A stretch of DNA of 51,394 nt from Rodentibacter trehalosifermentans (GCF_002000545.1 NZ_MLHL01000016.1:1-51394); one strand, 5' to 3'; shown: positions 10,804 through 22,774, counted from the stretch's first letter. The notes: generated by a model from the sequence alone, not told the origin. Numbers and translations are program-made.

Positions 10804-11403
10804 ATGGAACATTATATTAGCCTATTTGTGAAGGCCGTCTTCATTGAAAACATGGCACTTTCCTTTTTCTTAGGTATGTGTACATTTTTGGCGGTATCAA
10901 AAAAGGTTTCTACCGCTTTCGGTTTAGGGATTGCGGTTACCTTTGTATTGGGTATTGCAGTACCGGTAAACCAATTAATTTATGCAAACGTATTAAAAGA
11001 AAATGCGTTATTAATTGAAGGGGTAGATTTATCATTTTTAAACTTCATCACCTTTATCGGGGTGATTGCAGGTTTAGTACAAATCCTTGAGATGGTATTG
11101 GATAAGTTTATGCCTTCTCTTTACAACGCATTGGGGATTTTCTTACCACTTATCGCGGTAAACTGTGCGATTTTTGGTGGGGTATCCTTTATGGTTCAAC
11201 GTGATTACAATTTCCCGGAGTCTATCGTATATGGTTTCGGTTCCGGTTTAGGTTGGATGCTTGCCATCGTTGCCTTAGCCGGTTTAACGGAAAAAATGAA
11301 ATATGCGGATATTCCGGGGGGCTTGAAAGGCTTAGGCATTACTTTCATCACCGTTGGTTTGATGGCGTTGGGCTTTATGTCCTTCTCCGGTATTCAATTA
11401 TAA
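10804..11403 (+). CDS. nqrE: Na+-translocating NADH:quinone oxidoreductase subunit E
   Basis: NqrE is a 199-residue, six-helix membrane subunit homologous to NqrD and RnfA. The conserved Cys-containing stretches [17 protein letters not shown] and [15 protein letters not shown] are present. These cysteines ligate the intramembrane iron-sulfur centre together with NqrD. It lies in the middle of the operon; nqrF starts 12 bases downstream after a GGAGTG ribosome site. Confidence 0.96.
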   Translation: MEHYISLFVKAVFIENMALSFFLGMCTFLAVSKKVSTAFGLGIAVTFVLGIAVPVNQLIYANVLKENALLIEGVDLSFLNFITFIGVIAGLVQILEMVLDKFMPSLYNALGIFLPLIAVNCAIFGGVSFMVQRDYNFPESIVYGFGSGLGWMLAIVALAGLTEKMKYADIPGGLKGLGITFITVGLMALGFMSFSGIQL

Positions 11404-11415
11404 GGAGTGTAATCA

Positions 11416-12651
11416 ATGAGTGGTTCAGTAATTCTTGCACTCGGTATTGCTGCATTTACCATTATAGTATTGGTCTTAGTGGCAATCATCTTATTTGCGA
11501 AGTCAAAACTGGTGGATTCTGGGGATATTACCATCGGTATTAATGATGATCCTGAAAAAGCGATCACCTTACCTGCCGGTGGAAAATTATTAGGCGCACT
11601 AGCCAGTAAAGGCATTTTCGTTTCCTCAGCTTGTGGTGGCGGTGGCTCTTGTGGTCAATGTATTGTGAAAGTAAAAAGCGGTGGTGGTGAGATCCTCCCT
11701 ACCGAACTTTCCCACATCAACAAGCGTGAAGCCAAAGAAGGTTACCGTTTAGCTTGCCAAGTGAATGTAAAAGGCAATATGGAAGTTGAACTTCCGGAAG
11801 AAATCTTTGGTGTGAAAAAATGGGAATGTACTGTTATTTCTAATGATAACAAAGCGACTTTCATCAAAGAGCTTAAATTGGCGATTCCTGAAGGGGAAGA
11901 AGTGCCATTCCGTGCCGGGGGCTATATCCAAATTGAGGCAGAGCCGCATACGGTTTATTACAAAGACTTCGATATTCCTGAAGAATATCACGAGGACTGG
12001 GATAAATACGATTTATGGCGTTATGTTTCTAAAGTGGATGAACATATCATTCGTGCTTATTCTATGGCGTCTTATCCGGAAGAAAAAGGCATTATTATGC
12101 TTAATGTGCGTATTGCAACGCCTCCGCCACGTCAACCGGATGCCCCTCCGGGTCAAATGTCGTCTTACATTTGGTCATTAAAAGAAGGGGATAAAGTAAC
12201 AATTTCCGGACCATTTGGTGAATTCTTTGCCAAAGAGACTGATGCGGAAATGGTCTTCATCGGTGGTGGTGCAGGAATGGCACCAATGCGTTCCCACATT
12301 TTCGACCAGTTAAAACGTTTACATTCTAAGCGTAAAATTTCATTCTGGTATGGTGCACGTTCTAAGCGTGAAATGTTCTATGTGGAAGATTTTGATACAC
12401 TTCAGGCGGAAAATCCAAACTTCCAATGGCATGTGGCGCTTTCCGATCCATTACCGGAAGATAATTGGGACGGTTACACCGGCTTTATTCACAATGTGCT
12501 TTATGAAAACTATCTGAAAAATCATGAAGCGCCAGAAGATTGTGAATACTATATGTGTGGACCACCGGTCATGAATGCTGCGGTTATCAAAATGTTGAAA
12601 GACTTAGGCGTTGAAGACGAAAATATCTTATTAGATGACTTCGGTGGTTAA
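11416..12651 (+). CDS. nqrF: Na+-translocating NADH:quinone oxidoreductase subunit F
   Basis: NqrF is the electron entry subunit. The 411-residue protein has an N-terminal membrane anchor (residues about 5-28), a plant-type [2Fe-2S] ferredoxin domain with [12 protein letters not shown] near residue 70 and a fourth Cys in RLACQV, then an FAD-binding domain ([10 protein letters not shown]) and an NADH-binding domain ([14 protein letters not shown] and [11 protein letters not shown]). It oxidises NADH and passes electrons through FAD and the cluster to the membrane subunits. It is the last nqr gene before a hairpin. Confidence 0.97.
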   Translation: MSGSVILALGIAAFTIIVLVLVAIILFAKSKLVDSGDITIGINDDPEKAITLPAGGKLLGALASKGIFVSSACGGGGSCGQCIVKVKSGGGEILPTELSHINKREAKEGYRLACQVNVKGNMEVELPEEIFGVKKWECTVISNDNKATFIKELKLAIPEGEEVPFRAGGYIQIEAEPHTVYYKDFDIPEEYHEDWDKYDLWRYVSKVDEHIIRAYSMASYPEEKGIIMLNVRIATPPPRQPDAPPGQMSSYIWSLKEGDKVTISGPFGEFFAKETDAEMVFIGGGAGMAPMRSHIFDQLKRLHSKRKISFWYGARSKREMFYVEDFDTLQAENPNFQWHVALSDPLPEDNWDGYTGFIHNVLYENYLKNHEAPEDCEYYMCGPPVMNAAVIKMLKDLGVEDENILLDDFGG

Positions 12652-12667
12652 TCAAAACACCATGAAA

Positions 12668-12700
12668 ATTGACCGCACTTTATGATGAAGTGCGGTCAAT
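12668..12700 (+). terminator. Inverted uptake-signal hairpin after nqrF
   Basis: ATTGACCGCACTT (12668-12680) and AAGTGCGGTCAAT (12688-12700) form a 13-base perfect stem around a 7-base loop, built from two opposed Hin-type uptake signals. It lies 16 bases after nqrF and is followed by ATTTAACG. It probably ends or attenuates the nqr transcript. Confidence 0.7.
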
Positions 12701-12716
12701 ATTTAACGCATTTTTG

Positions 12717-12737
12717 AGGGCGTATTGCATACGCCCT
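12717..12737. repeat. Small palindromic element (copy 1)
   Basis: AGGGCGTAT, TGC and ATACGCCCT form a 9-base perfect stem with a 3-base loop. A related palindrome with the same loop occurs at 15935-15959. The second half is followed by TATTGTTATT, so it could help termination after nqrF. The two copies suggest a dispersed palindromic repeat family. Confidence 0.55.
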
Positions 12738-12784
12738 TATTGTTATTCCAATTACAGGCAAGCTGATTGAAAAGTCAGTTTGCC

Positions 12785-12790
12785 TATAAT
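12785..12790 (+). promoter_or_regulatory. Candidate -10 element for apbE
   Basis: A perfect TATAAT lies 21 bases before the apbE start and after two hairpins that would block most nqr read-through. The upstream -35 is poor (CTGATT at 16-base spacing), so the call rests mainly on the -10 and position. Confidence 0.35.
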
Positions 12791-12811
12791 TCATCACATT
12801 AGGAAAGATAA

Positions 12812-13852
12812 ATGAAGAAAATATTGAGCGGGTTGCTTGTCGCTGCTTTTGCTTGTTCATTGGTAGGCTGTAAGAAAGAAGCGGAAGTGATCACGCTAAG
12901 CGGTAAAACAATGGGCACAACCTATCATGTCAAATATATTGATGAGGGTACGGTAAGTGAAAATTCACAAAAAGCTCACGAGCAGATTGAGCATATTTTG
13001 AAAGACGTCAATGCCAAAATGTCCACCTATATCCAGGATTCGGAACTAAGCCGATTTAACCAAAATACCCAGGTGAACACACCTATCGACATTTCCACAG
13101 ATTTTGCCAAAGTGCTAGCGGAAGCCATTCGGATCCATCAAATCACTGAAGGGGCGCTTGATGTGACTGTTGGACCGGTTGTGAATTTATGGGGATTTGG
13201 TCCGGAGAAACGCCCGGAACGCCAACCGACACCGGAACAACTGGCAGAGCGTCAAGCTTGGGTGGGAATTGATAAAATTACCCTTGATATGAGCGGTCAA
13301 ACCCCAACCTTAAGTAAGGCTATTCCACAAGTTTATGTTGATCTTTCTTCCATTGCGAAAGGCTTTGGGGTGGATCAAGTTACAGAGAAATTGGAACAGA
13401 TCAATGTACAAAATTATATGGTGGAAATTGGCGGGGAAATTCGTGCCAAAGGCAAAAATGCAGAAGGAAAACCTTGGCAAATCGCCATTGAAAAGCCTAA
13501 TATGACGGGGGAAAGAGCGGTCGACAATGTGATTGGTTTAAATAATATGGCTATGGCGACCTCCGGCGATTACCGCATTTATTTTGAAGAAAACGGCAAA
13601 CGTTTTGCCCACGAAATCGATCCGAAAACCGGTTACCCTATTCAACATCATCTTGCCTCTATCACGGTATTTGCCCCAACAACCATGACAGCAGACGGTT
13701 TATCCACCGGGTTGTTTGTGCTTGGGGAAGATAAAGCCCTTGAGGTAGCGGAAAAAAATGATCTTGCGGTTTACTTAATCATCAAAACCGAAAAAGGGTT
13801 TGAAACAAAAATGTCATCGGCATTTAAAAAATTGATGGAAACAAAGGAATAA
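12812..13852 (+). CDS. apbE: FAD:protein FMN transferase (lipoprotein)
   Basis: ApbE attaches FMN covalently to a Thr in the S-G-A-T motifs of NqrB and NqrC, using FAD as donor, on the periplasmic side of the inner membrane. The 346-residue protein begins with a lipoprotein signal ending in LVGC, with Cys near residue 20. Family motifs visible are GKTMGTTYHVKY, DVTVGPVVNLWGFGP, SSIAKGFGVDQV, VEIGGEIRAKG and THE-region-like HEIDPKTGYPI. The position directly after nqrF and before nqrM fits its role in maturing this complex. Confidence 0.96.
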   Translation: MKKILSGLLVAAFACSLVGCKKEAEVITLSGKTMGTTYHVKYIDEGTVSENSQKAHEQIEHILKDVNAKMSTYIQDSELSRFNQNTQVNTPIDISTDFAKVLAEAIRIHQITEGALDVTVGPVVNLWGFGPEKRPERQPTPEQLAERQAWVGIDKITLDMSGQTPTLSKAIPQVYVDLSSIAKGFGVDQVTEKLEQINVQNYMVEIGGEIRAKGKNAEGKPWQIAIEKPNMTGERAVDNVIGLNNMAMATSGDYRIYFEENGKRFAHEIDPKTGYPIQHHLASITVFAPTTMTADGLSTGLFVLGEDKALEVAEKNDLAVYLIIKTEKGFETKMSSAFKKLMETKE

Positions 13853-13854
13853 TC

Positions 13855-14115
13855 ATGCAAACCTTATTTTTTACTCTCATCGCCTTTGTGGCGATTATTT
13901 TACTGATGTCGATTGGTTTTATTATCAAAAAACAGAGCCTAAAAGGCAGCTGTGGCGGCTTGTCCACTTTGGGGATCGCCAAAGCCTGTGATTGTGATAA
14001 ACCTTGCGACACTCTTCAATCGAAATTGGACGCAGGTGACGAGCAAGCCAAAGTGGAATATGAACAAAAATTCGCCAATAAAACTGATAACAATCAATTT
14101 TATGAGGTGAAATAA
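13855..14115 (+). CDS. nqrM: Na+-NQR maturation protein NqrM
   Basis: This 86-residue protein has one N-terminal membrane segment (residues about 4-24), followed by a Cys-rich stretch in which GSCGGL and KACDCDKPCD supply the conserved cysteines. NqrM (DUF539) proteins are needed for assembly of Na+-NQR and are thought to deliver iron for the intramembrane centre of NqrD/NqrE. It starts 2 bases after the apbE stop, so the two maturation factors are made together. Confidence 0.93.
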   Translation: MQTLFFTLIAFVAIILLMSIGFIIKKQSLKGSCGGLSTLGIAKACDCDKPCDTLQSKLDAGDEQAKVEYEQKFANKTDNNQFYEVK

Positions 14116-14116
14116 T

Positions 14117-14671
14117 ATGATGAGATTATCAAAATGTTTCCATTTGTTATTTTTACTGATACTTTCCTCTTTCGCCTTTGCCGGTCATTATCCGGCAAAA
14201 GTTAATAAGGAAATTAATCTATATTATGATGCACCGGATTTCAAAAAAACGGTGATCGTGGTCAAAAAAGGGACTTGGCTCAATACCAAACCTATGCTAT
14301 TTACAACAGAGATAGGTTATGGTTTAAGAAGCTTACATATTGCCGAACAGGATTTAACTGCTTTGAGCGATAAAAAACCATTAGAACTGGAACAGGGTAT
14401 CCCCTTTGGAGAGATTAAAAATACTTTCCCAATTAAAGAAGTACGAATCACAAAAGATACATGGCTTTATAATAAATCCGTCCTAACTCAACCTAATGCT
14501 GAGAATTTAAATAGTGAAACGCCTTTTCTTCTAAAAGCAACAGATGTACCTTGTGAAGTTTTCCAAGAGGTGAGCGATAAATCGGGCAAAACGTTTTACG
14601 CAATATTTTTTAATGATCAAATCTTTTATATTCTAAAAGATGATACCTCGCTTATTCAAAACTTTAGATAA
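14117..14671 (+). CDS. Exported protein of unknown function
   Basis: I do not recognise this 184-residue protein. It starts with a basic residue pair and a hydrophobic stretch ending in SSFAFAGHYPA, a good signal peptide with cleavage after Ala near residue 22. There is no lipobox and no further membrane segment. The mature part, about 160 residues, is rich in Lys, Thr and aromatic residues. Two segments resemble each other, VVKKGTWLNTKPML and RITKDTWLYNKSVL, suggesting a duplicated beta-rich unit of about 75 residues. It begins 1 base after nqrM and ends before mnmA, so it is probably co-transcribed with one or both. Confidence 0.7.
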   Translation: MMRLSKCFHLLFLLILSSFAFAGHYPAKVNKEINLYYDAPDFKKTVIVVKKGTWLNTKPMLFTTEIGYGLRSLHIAEQDLTALSDKKPLELEQGIPFGEIKNTFPIKEVRITKDTWLYNKSVLTQPNAENLNSETPFLLKATDVPCEVFQEVSDKSGKTFYAIFFNDQIFYILKDDTSLIQNFR

Positions 14672-14713
14672 CAACCAATGTGCTTCGCCTTGACCGAAGT
14701 TACGGGAGAATTT

Positions 14714-15865
14714 ATGTTAATTTCAAAAACTTATAATCAATATTTCCCTCAACTTATATCAGAACAACTTGCCGAAAATAGTAAGAAAAAAGTGATTTGT
14801 GGAATGTCCGGTGGGGTGGATTCTTCTGTTTCTGCCTTTATTCTTCAGCAACAAGGCTACCAAGTGGAAGGCTTGTTTATGAAAAACTGGGAAGAGGATG
14901 ACGATACGGATTATTGCACGGCGGCGGCTGATCTTGCTGATGCTCAAGCCGTGTGTGATAAGCTCGGCATTAAACTGCATAAAATTAATTTTGCTGCTGA
15001 GTATTGGGATAATGTCTTTGAGCATTTTTTAACAGAATACAAAGCGGGTCGAACGCCAAACCCTGATATTTTGTGTAATAAAGAAATTAAATTTAAAGCT
15101 TTTTTAGAGTATGCGGCAGAAGATCTCGGCGCTAATTATATCGCCACAGGGCATTATGTGCGCCGTGCCGGCGATGATGAAAATACACGGCTATTGCGAG
15201 GCTTAGATACCAATAAAGATCAAAGTTATTTTTTATACACCTTAAGTCATCAACAAGTGGGGCAAAGCCTTTTCCCGGTGGGCGAAATTGAAAAACCGAT
15301 AGTGCGTGCCATTGCTGAAGATCTTGGCTTAATTACGGCGAAGAAGAAAGATTCAACGGGCATCTGTTTTATTGGTGAGCGTAAATTCAAAGATTTCTTA
15401 GCCCGTTATTTACCGGCACAACCGGGAGATATTCGTACTGTGGAAGGTGAGGTGATTGGTCGCCATGAGGGATTAATGTACCACACCTTGGGTCAACGTA
15501 AAGGTTTAGGCATTGGCGGCTTGAAAAATGCCGGTGATGAGGCTTGGTATGTGGTGGATAAGGATGTGGAAAAAAATGAACTTATTGTGGCGCAAGGCCA
15601 TACCCATCCACGTTTATTTTCCAAAGGGTTAATCGCCAAACAACTTCATTGGGTTGATCGCCAGCCAATGGATAAACCCCTACGTTGCACGGTGAAAACC
15701 CGCTATCGTCAAACGGATATTCCTTGTGTGATCGAGCCTATTGATCATGATACGATCAGTGTTGTTTTTGATGAGCCTCAGGCGGCCGTTACTCCCGGAC
15801 AATCTGCCGTATTTTATCTGGATGAAATATGCTTAGGCGGTGGGATTATCGAAGAACGAATCTAG
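14714..15865 (+). CDS. mnmA: tRNA-specific 2-thiouridylase MnmA
   Basis: MnmA makes 2-thiouridine at position 34 of Lys, Glu and Gln tRNAs, using sulfur relayed by the Tus proteins. The ATG at 14714, preceded by GGGAGA, gives 383 residues and a start MLISKTYNQ like the Haemophilus protein; the longer frame from 14678 was rejected. The PP-loop [12 protein letters not shown] is near residue 30. The catalytic cysteines fall in [12 protein letters not shown] and [12 protein letters not shown]. In E. coli mnmA is followed by hflD and purB. Here those two are about 4 kb further on, on the other strand. Confidence 0.96.
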   Translation: MLISKTYNQYFPQLISEQLAENSKKKVICGMSGGVDSSVSAFILQQQGYQVEGLFMKNWEEDDDTDYCTAAADLADAQAVCDKLGIKLHKINFAAEYWDNVFEHFLTEYKAGRTPNPDILCNKEIKFKAFLEYAAEDLGANYIATGHYVRRAGDDENTRLLRGLDTNKDQSYFLYTLSHQQVGQSLFPVGEIEKPIVRAIAEDLGLITAKKKDSTGICFIGERKFKDFLARYLPAQPGDIRTVEGEVIGRHEGLMYHTLGQRKGLGIGGLKNAGDEAWYVVDKDVEKNELIVAQGHTHPRLFSKGLIAKQLHWVDRQPMDKPLRCTVKTRYRQTDIPCVIEPIDHDTISVVFDEPQAAVTPGQSAVFYLDEICLGGGIIEERI

Positions 15866-15934
15866 TCTTTAAGTGCGGTGAAAAATAACGCTGTTTTTCG
15901 ATATTATGTAGCAAATGTACAAAAGGAAAAAATG

Positions 15935-15959
15935 TAGGGGCATACTGCGTATGTCCCTA
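15935..15959. repeat. Small palindromic element (copy 2)
   Basis: TAGGGGCATAC, TGC and GTATGTCCCTA form an 11-base stem with one G-T wobble and a 3-base loop. It resembles the palindrome at 12717-12737 in its GGG(C/G) outer arm, its central TGC loop and its CCCT end. It lies about 70 bases after mnmA. Confidence 0.5.
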
Positions 15960-16049
15960 TAGATAAACCTAAAATTAAATTTGTGTAACTACTAAGTAAT
16001 TTCGGAAAAATATCTCGTTTTTTAACCGCACTTTTATATGCCATTTTTC

Positions 16050-17231
16050 TTATGGTACAAAATAATGAGGAACAAAATGGCTGTCGTTCCCGGTCACAGC
16101 AGTAAAGTCTTCACGTAACCCCATACCACAAGCCACATCGCCAATCACCCAAGAGCCAATCACCGGATACATTCCATCAAAATTTGGCAGTTCAAATTTT
16201 TGTTGGTAAATATAGCCCGAAGTATCGTAGAAAGCGGAATGTTCACTCCCTTTGGCGGCAAATTCTACGCCGTTGTTTTTTTCATAATAAAAAATATTCG
16301 CCCCTTCCCGACCGAGCAACGGCTTTTTCACCCAAATAGCTTTTCTGTCGGAAATATCAAATTTATTGAAATAAGCCGGCAGTAAATTCGGATGATTCGG
16401 ATAACGTTGCCATAATTTTGCGAGTAATACTTTATTGCTTAATAACATTTTCCAAGCCGGTTCAATAAAGTGTGTGTTTGCATTGGGGATATATTGGGCA
16501 AATTCCGCACTGCTTAACCATTCCAAGGGATAAAGTTTGAAAAGCAGCTCAATGGGCGTATCGTTTAAATCGACAAACTTTTTACTCTCCCTGTTATAAC
16601 CAATGTCTTCCACGGCAAGTTGATGAATATTCCATCCAGCATTGTAGGCAACATCCGCAAGATAATCTAAATTGCCCCAATCTTCCCGCCCGGCTTCCTG
16701 CATGGCACTGAAATAGAAATCGTTTTTTCCGCTTTGTTGTTTAAGAAAAGTGAAATGTTTAAGCAATTCTTCGTGAATCCAGTTAAATTGATCACGATGT
16801 AGAAGCCCCTCTATTTGTTCTAACCATTGCCATTGCACAACGGCAGCCTCAAGCAAAGAGGTTGGCGTATCGGCATTGTATTCAAACATTTTTAAATTTT
16901 CACTATCATAGCCAAAATCAAAACGTCCGTATAAATAAGGGGCTTGCTTGCGCCAAGCGTCTTCTATTAATTGTTTTTGCAAATCAGTAAAACGATAGTG
17001 AGCGTAATCGCCTTGTTTGATTTCATCGGAGACAAAATCTAAACACATTGCGTGCAATTCATTCGTGGTATCTTCGATTCGATCAATTTCAGCCAAGGTA
17101 AATTCATAAGCCACATTATCCGACCAATAATGGGAACCGTCACCGGAAGGCAAATTATAATAATCAAACCCAACATCCAACAGTTGTTGCACCATATCCG
17201 GACGGGTTGGAAAGCCGGTTACGCGTTTCAT
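16050..17231 (-). CDS. Glutathionylspermidine synthase-like ATP-grasp protein (YgiC/YjfC family)
   Basis: The 393-residue protein resembles the YgiC/YjfC group of the glutathionylspermidine synthase family (about 386 residues in E. coli). Readable segments are FDFGYDSENLKMFEYNADTP around residue 115, ALL-type ATP-grasp region VKKPLLGREGANIFYYEK near residue 300, and GSWVIGDVACGMGLRED near the C-terminus. The E. coli homologues have not been shown to make glutathionylspermidine, and the amidase half of the bifunctional enzyme is absent, so the substrate is unknown. It starts 1 base after the YgiB-like gene, which also pairs with ygiC in E. coli. Confidence 0.85.
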   Translation of the reverse strand: MKRVTGFPTRPDMVQQLLDVGFDYYNLPSGDGSHYWSDNVAYEFTLAEIDRIEDTTNELHAMCLDFVSDEIKQGDYAHYRFTDLQKQLIEDAWRKQAPYLYGRFDFGYDSENLKMFEYNADTPTSLLEAAVVQWQWLEQIEGLLHRDQFNWIHEELLKHFTFLKQQSGKNDFYFSAMQEAGREDWGNLDYLADVAYNAGWNIHQLAVEDIGYNRESKKFVDLNDTPIELLFKLYPLEWLSSAEFAQYIPNANTHFIEPAWKMLLSNKVLLAKLWQRYPNHPNLLPAYFNKFDISDRKAIWVKKPLLGREGANIFYYEKNNGVEFAAKGSEHSAFYDTSGYIYQQKFELPNFDGMYPVIGSWVIGDVACGMGLREDFTAVTGNDSHFVPHYFVP

Positions 17232-17232
17232 T

Positions 17233-17895
17233 TTAACCTCCGCTACTACGGTTTGAATTGCTTGGGCTACTAAAACCGCCTCGTGAAACCGGTTTGCTGT
17301 TCATACTTCCCGCATTGCCTTTTACCAACATCGGTTTGCCTACAGAACGATTGGTTTGAGGTTGGATAACCTGTCCGCTCGGTGTAGATACCGCACGATT
17401 ACTCGGATGATAGCTCGGCCCTAAGAAACTACTAATCGCACGGGCAGCCATATAGCCCATTACTCCACCAGCAATGGCTGAGCCTAAAGATGGATCGCTA
17501 CTTTCCGCATTAGCAGTGGTTTCACCGTTTATGTTATTGGATTCGGCTGTCAAATTATTTTGGTTACCATTTTGCCATTCATCATTGGCAGTATTAGTAT
17601 TAGTATTAGTATTGGTATTGGTATTGGTATTGGTATTGGTATTTTCACTGTTATTGCGTAAACCTAACCCCGAAAGGGAATTGTTATTTCGTGTTTGAGC
17701 TTGTTGATTCACATTAGCGGGGGTAGCTTGCGTATTTTCTGCGTTTTTATCCGCTTCGCATAACTCAATTCTTTTCCAATCGGCAAGACAGTCATCAAGG
17801 GAATGATACACATCGCGCTGTACCTGCTCTTCCGAGCAACCGCCAAGTAAGGCGACAATGGAAAGGGTAACGAAAATTTGATTTTTCTTTTTCAT
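17233..17895 (-). CDS. YgiB-like (DUF1190) lipoprotein with Asn-Thr repeat tract
   Basis: This 220-residue protein has a lipoprotein signal with LLGGC near residue 20. It resembles DUF1190/YgiB proteins through VYHSLDDCLADW near the start, the Gly-Ala segment GSAIAGGVMGYMAARAISSF in the second half, and a Ser/Gly/Asn-rich end. A low-complexity linker lies between the parts and contains nine consecutive Asn-Thr pairs encoded by hexanucleotide repeats. The function is unknown. It overlaps yigB by 4 bases upstream and is followed by the YgiC-like gene, so the three probably form one transcript. Confidence 0.8.
   Translation of the reverse strand: MKKKNQIFVTLSIVALLGGCSEEQVQRDVYHSLDDCLADWKRIELCEADKNAENTQATPANVNQQAQTRNNNSLSGLGLRNNSENTNTNTNTNTNTNTNTNTANDEWQNGNQNNLTAESNNINGETTANAESSDPSLGSAIAGGVMGYMAARAISSFLGPSYHPSNRAVSTPSGQVIQPQTNRSVGKPMLVKGNAGSMNSKPVSRGGFSSPSNSNRSSGG
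17591..17644. repeat. Hexanucleotide tandem repeat (9 units)
   Basis: On the plus strand there are three GTATTA units, five GTATTG units and one GTATTT unit in a row, 54 bases in all. They lie inside the YgiB-like gene and encode nine Asn-Thr pairs on the minus strand. The unit is a multiple of three, so gain or loss of units would change linker length without shifting the frame. Confidence 0.95.
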
Positions 17896-18596
17896 AATAG
17901 TAAAAGTTCAGTTAAATGATTAATTTCTAAGGTGGGTAACAGGGTTGCTTGTGGGAAATCAATAAGAGATTTATCGGATAAATTAATCCACACCGCTTGG
18001 CAACCGGCTTGGATTGCTCCCTGAACATCCGTGGTTAAATTATCGCCCACATGTAAAATTTCTTGTGGCGAAACATTGAAATAACTTGCAGTTTTGTGGA
18101 ACAGATCTTCATGAGGTTTTGCTCTGCCATGTTCACCACCACGTAAAATCAGATCAAATTGTGATAATCCGATACGCCAAGGATCCACATTGCCATTGGT
18201 GATAGCCGCAAGTTTATAGTTAGTTCTTAAGGCATTTAAAACCTGTGGCGTATTTGGCGGAAGCTCAATTTGATGACGCCAATGCAAAAATTCATTTATC
18301 GCAAGGGATAAAGTGCGGTCAATTTCAACCGCACTTTTTCCCTGTGCTGCTAAAAATTGACGTAATGCCTCTTTTCGCCACTCCGTCACATCTTCGCTTA
18401 ATAACGGGTTTTCTTGTGCAACACGTTCTTTCCAAACCAGCCACTCTGTTTCAAAGGTTGGACATCGGGTAAGCTCTTGGGTGAATTGCACAAAGCGTGA
18501 AACCGCAGTGCGAATCACCTCGCAGTTGTCATAAAGGGTGTCATCCAAATCAAAACTGATTACTTTGAACGGAGAGAGATTGCGATAAAATTTCAT
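17892..18596 (-). CDS. yigB: HAD-superfamily phosphatase YigB
   Basis: The 234-residue protein matches YigB (238 residues in E. coli), a cytoplasmic HAD phosphatase that can dephosphorylate a pyrimidine intermediate of riboflavin synthesis. The catalytic FDLDDTLYDN is at residues 15-24, with Asp16 and Asp18. Motif II is AAITNGNVDPW, and motifs III and IV fall in HGRAKPHEDLF and LHVGDNLTTDVQGAI. Its start abuts the DUF2251-like gene stop. An inverted pair of uptake signals lies inside the coding region. Substrate choice within this promiscuous family cannot be proved from sequence. Confidence 0.88.
   Translation of the reverse strand: MKFYRNLSPFKVISFDLDDTLYDNCEVIRTAVSRFVQFTQELTRCPTFETEWLVWKERVAQENPLLSEDVTEWRKEALRQFLAAQGKSAVEIDRTLSLAINEFLHWRHQIELPPNTPQVLNALRTNYKLAAITNGNVDPWRIGLSQFDLILRGGEHGRAKPHEDLFHKTASYFNVSPQEILHVGDNLTTDVQGAIQAGCQAVWINLSDKSLIDFPQATLLPTLEINHLTELLLL
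18310..18337. repeat. Inverted uptake-signal pair inside yigB
   Basis: AAAGTGCGGT at 18310-18319 and ACCGCACTTT at 18328-18337 face each other across 8 bases within the yigB coding sequence. They encode the segment KSAVEIDRTLS. Most inverted pairs in this window lie in spacers. Confidence 0.85.
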
Positions 18597-19016
18597 TTAT
18601 TTGATGGTTTTCACGCCAAGCCATTGCTCGGCTTTGTCATTGGTGAGTTCTTCCCTTGTCCACATACTCATTAAATCCGCTTGTGGATATTTGTTGCTGT
18701 TATAACCGACTAAGCGGGCAAAATCAAATACGGCGTGCGGATAACCATTAATTAAAAGCAAGGCGAGATAGCCGCTTTCGTCCCAACAAATCTCCAATTT
18801 ACGGGCTTCGTGATGATTTGAGGTGGAATCCACATTATAAACGTGCAACACATCCACAATCGGCTGACCGTTTTGACGCATATCCAGTGCGTAAAAATAG
18901 CCGGTTTCACCATCATCTTCAAACATCACCGCAAGGTAATCATAGACCGTAGAATGCGTGCCAACCTGTTTTGGCTGACCGAGAAAGAGTTCATCTTCAA
19001 GAGTGAGGTGGAGCAT
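18597..19016 (-). CDS. DUF2251-like small protein
   Basis: This 139-residue, acidic and aromatic-rich protein has no signal peptide or membrane segment and is probably cytoplasmic. It resembles DUF2251 proteins of Haemophilus and relatives, judged by LAVMFEDDGETGYFYALD, the DVLHVYNV segment and CWDESGYLALLLINGYPHA. No function is known. Its stop is next to the yigB start on the same strand. The hairpin between this gene and enolase suggests it has its own promoter. Confidence 0.6.
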   Translation of the reverse strand: MLHLTLEDELFLGQPKQVGTHSTVYDYLAVMFEDDGETGYFYALDMRQNGQPIVDVLHVYNVDSTSNHHEARKLEICWDESGYLALLLINGYPHAVFDFARLVGYNSNKYPQADLMSMWTREELTNDKAEQWLGVKTIK

Positions 19017-19035
19017 TTTCTTTCCTTAAAAATCC

Positions 19036-19073
19036 GATAGAAAAACACCGCACTTTTTTGTAAAAGTGCGGTG
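19036..19073 (-). terminator. Uptake-signal terminator after eno
   Basis: CACCGCACTTTT (19046-19057) and AAAAGTGCGGTG (19062-19073) form a perfect 12-base stem with a 4-base loop. On the minus strand it comes 26 bases after the enolase stop and is followed by TTTTTCTATC, so it is a good intrinsic terminator for eno. Confidence 0.88.
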
Positions 19074-19099
19074 CGATTTTAGTTTGAATCAGCCAAAGA

Positions 19100-20455
<1,356 letters not shown>

Positions 20456-20554
20456 CTAAATCGCGCGCTATGATAAAGCTATTTTGCTTTTTTGTCTTGC
20501 AAAAAATGCACTTGCTTTGATCTTTGTCTAATTTTTGAGTGAGTGGAAAAGTGG

Positions 20555-20596
20555 AAGTGCGGTCAAAATTTTCACTAAATTTCAACCGCTCTTTCT
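20555..20596 (-). terminator. Imperfect uptake-signal hairpin after purB
   Basis: The plus-strand sequence has AAGTGCGGTCAAAATTTT, a short spacer, and AAATTTCAACCGCTCTTT, an inverted arrangement in which the second uptake signal has decayed (CGCTCTT for CGCACTT). It lies just after the purB stop on the minus strand. It could weakly terminate purB, but no strong T-run follows. Confidence 0.4.
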
Positions 20597-20604
20597 TACG
20601 CAAA

Positions 20605-22628
<2,024 letters not shown>

Positions 22629-22709
22629 AAAAGAAACGTAATAGACGTGATAAACAGGCTGAAATTGCGCGCAATATAGCATTTTTACCGTCTGTTTTGA
22701 ACTCTCTCA

Positions 22710-22738
22710 TTAAAAAAGCCTATATCTTTTGATATGAT
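22710..22738 (+). promoter_or_regulatory. Candidate trpS promoter
   Basis: TTAAAA (22710-22715) and TATGAT (22733-22738) are 17 bases apart. The -10 matches consensus at five of six positions and the -35 at four. The predicted start of transcription, near 22745, is about 30 bases before the trpS ATG. Confidence 0.45.
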
Positions 22739-22774
22739 ACCGCCAATTTGTTTGCAAAATGAAAAGGATAAGTT

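Noticed and set aside
22683-22774. A tryptophan attenuator or T-box before trpS
   Set aside because: The spacer is only 92 bases, has no Trp codon cluster and no terminator-antiterminator pair.
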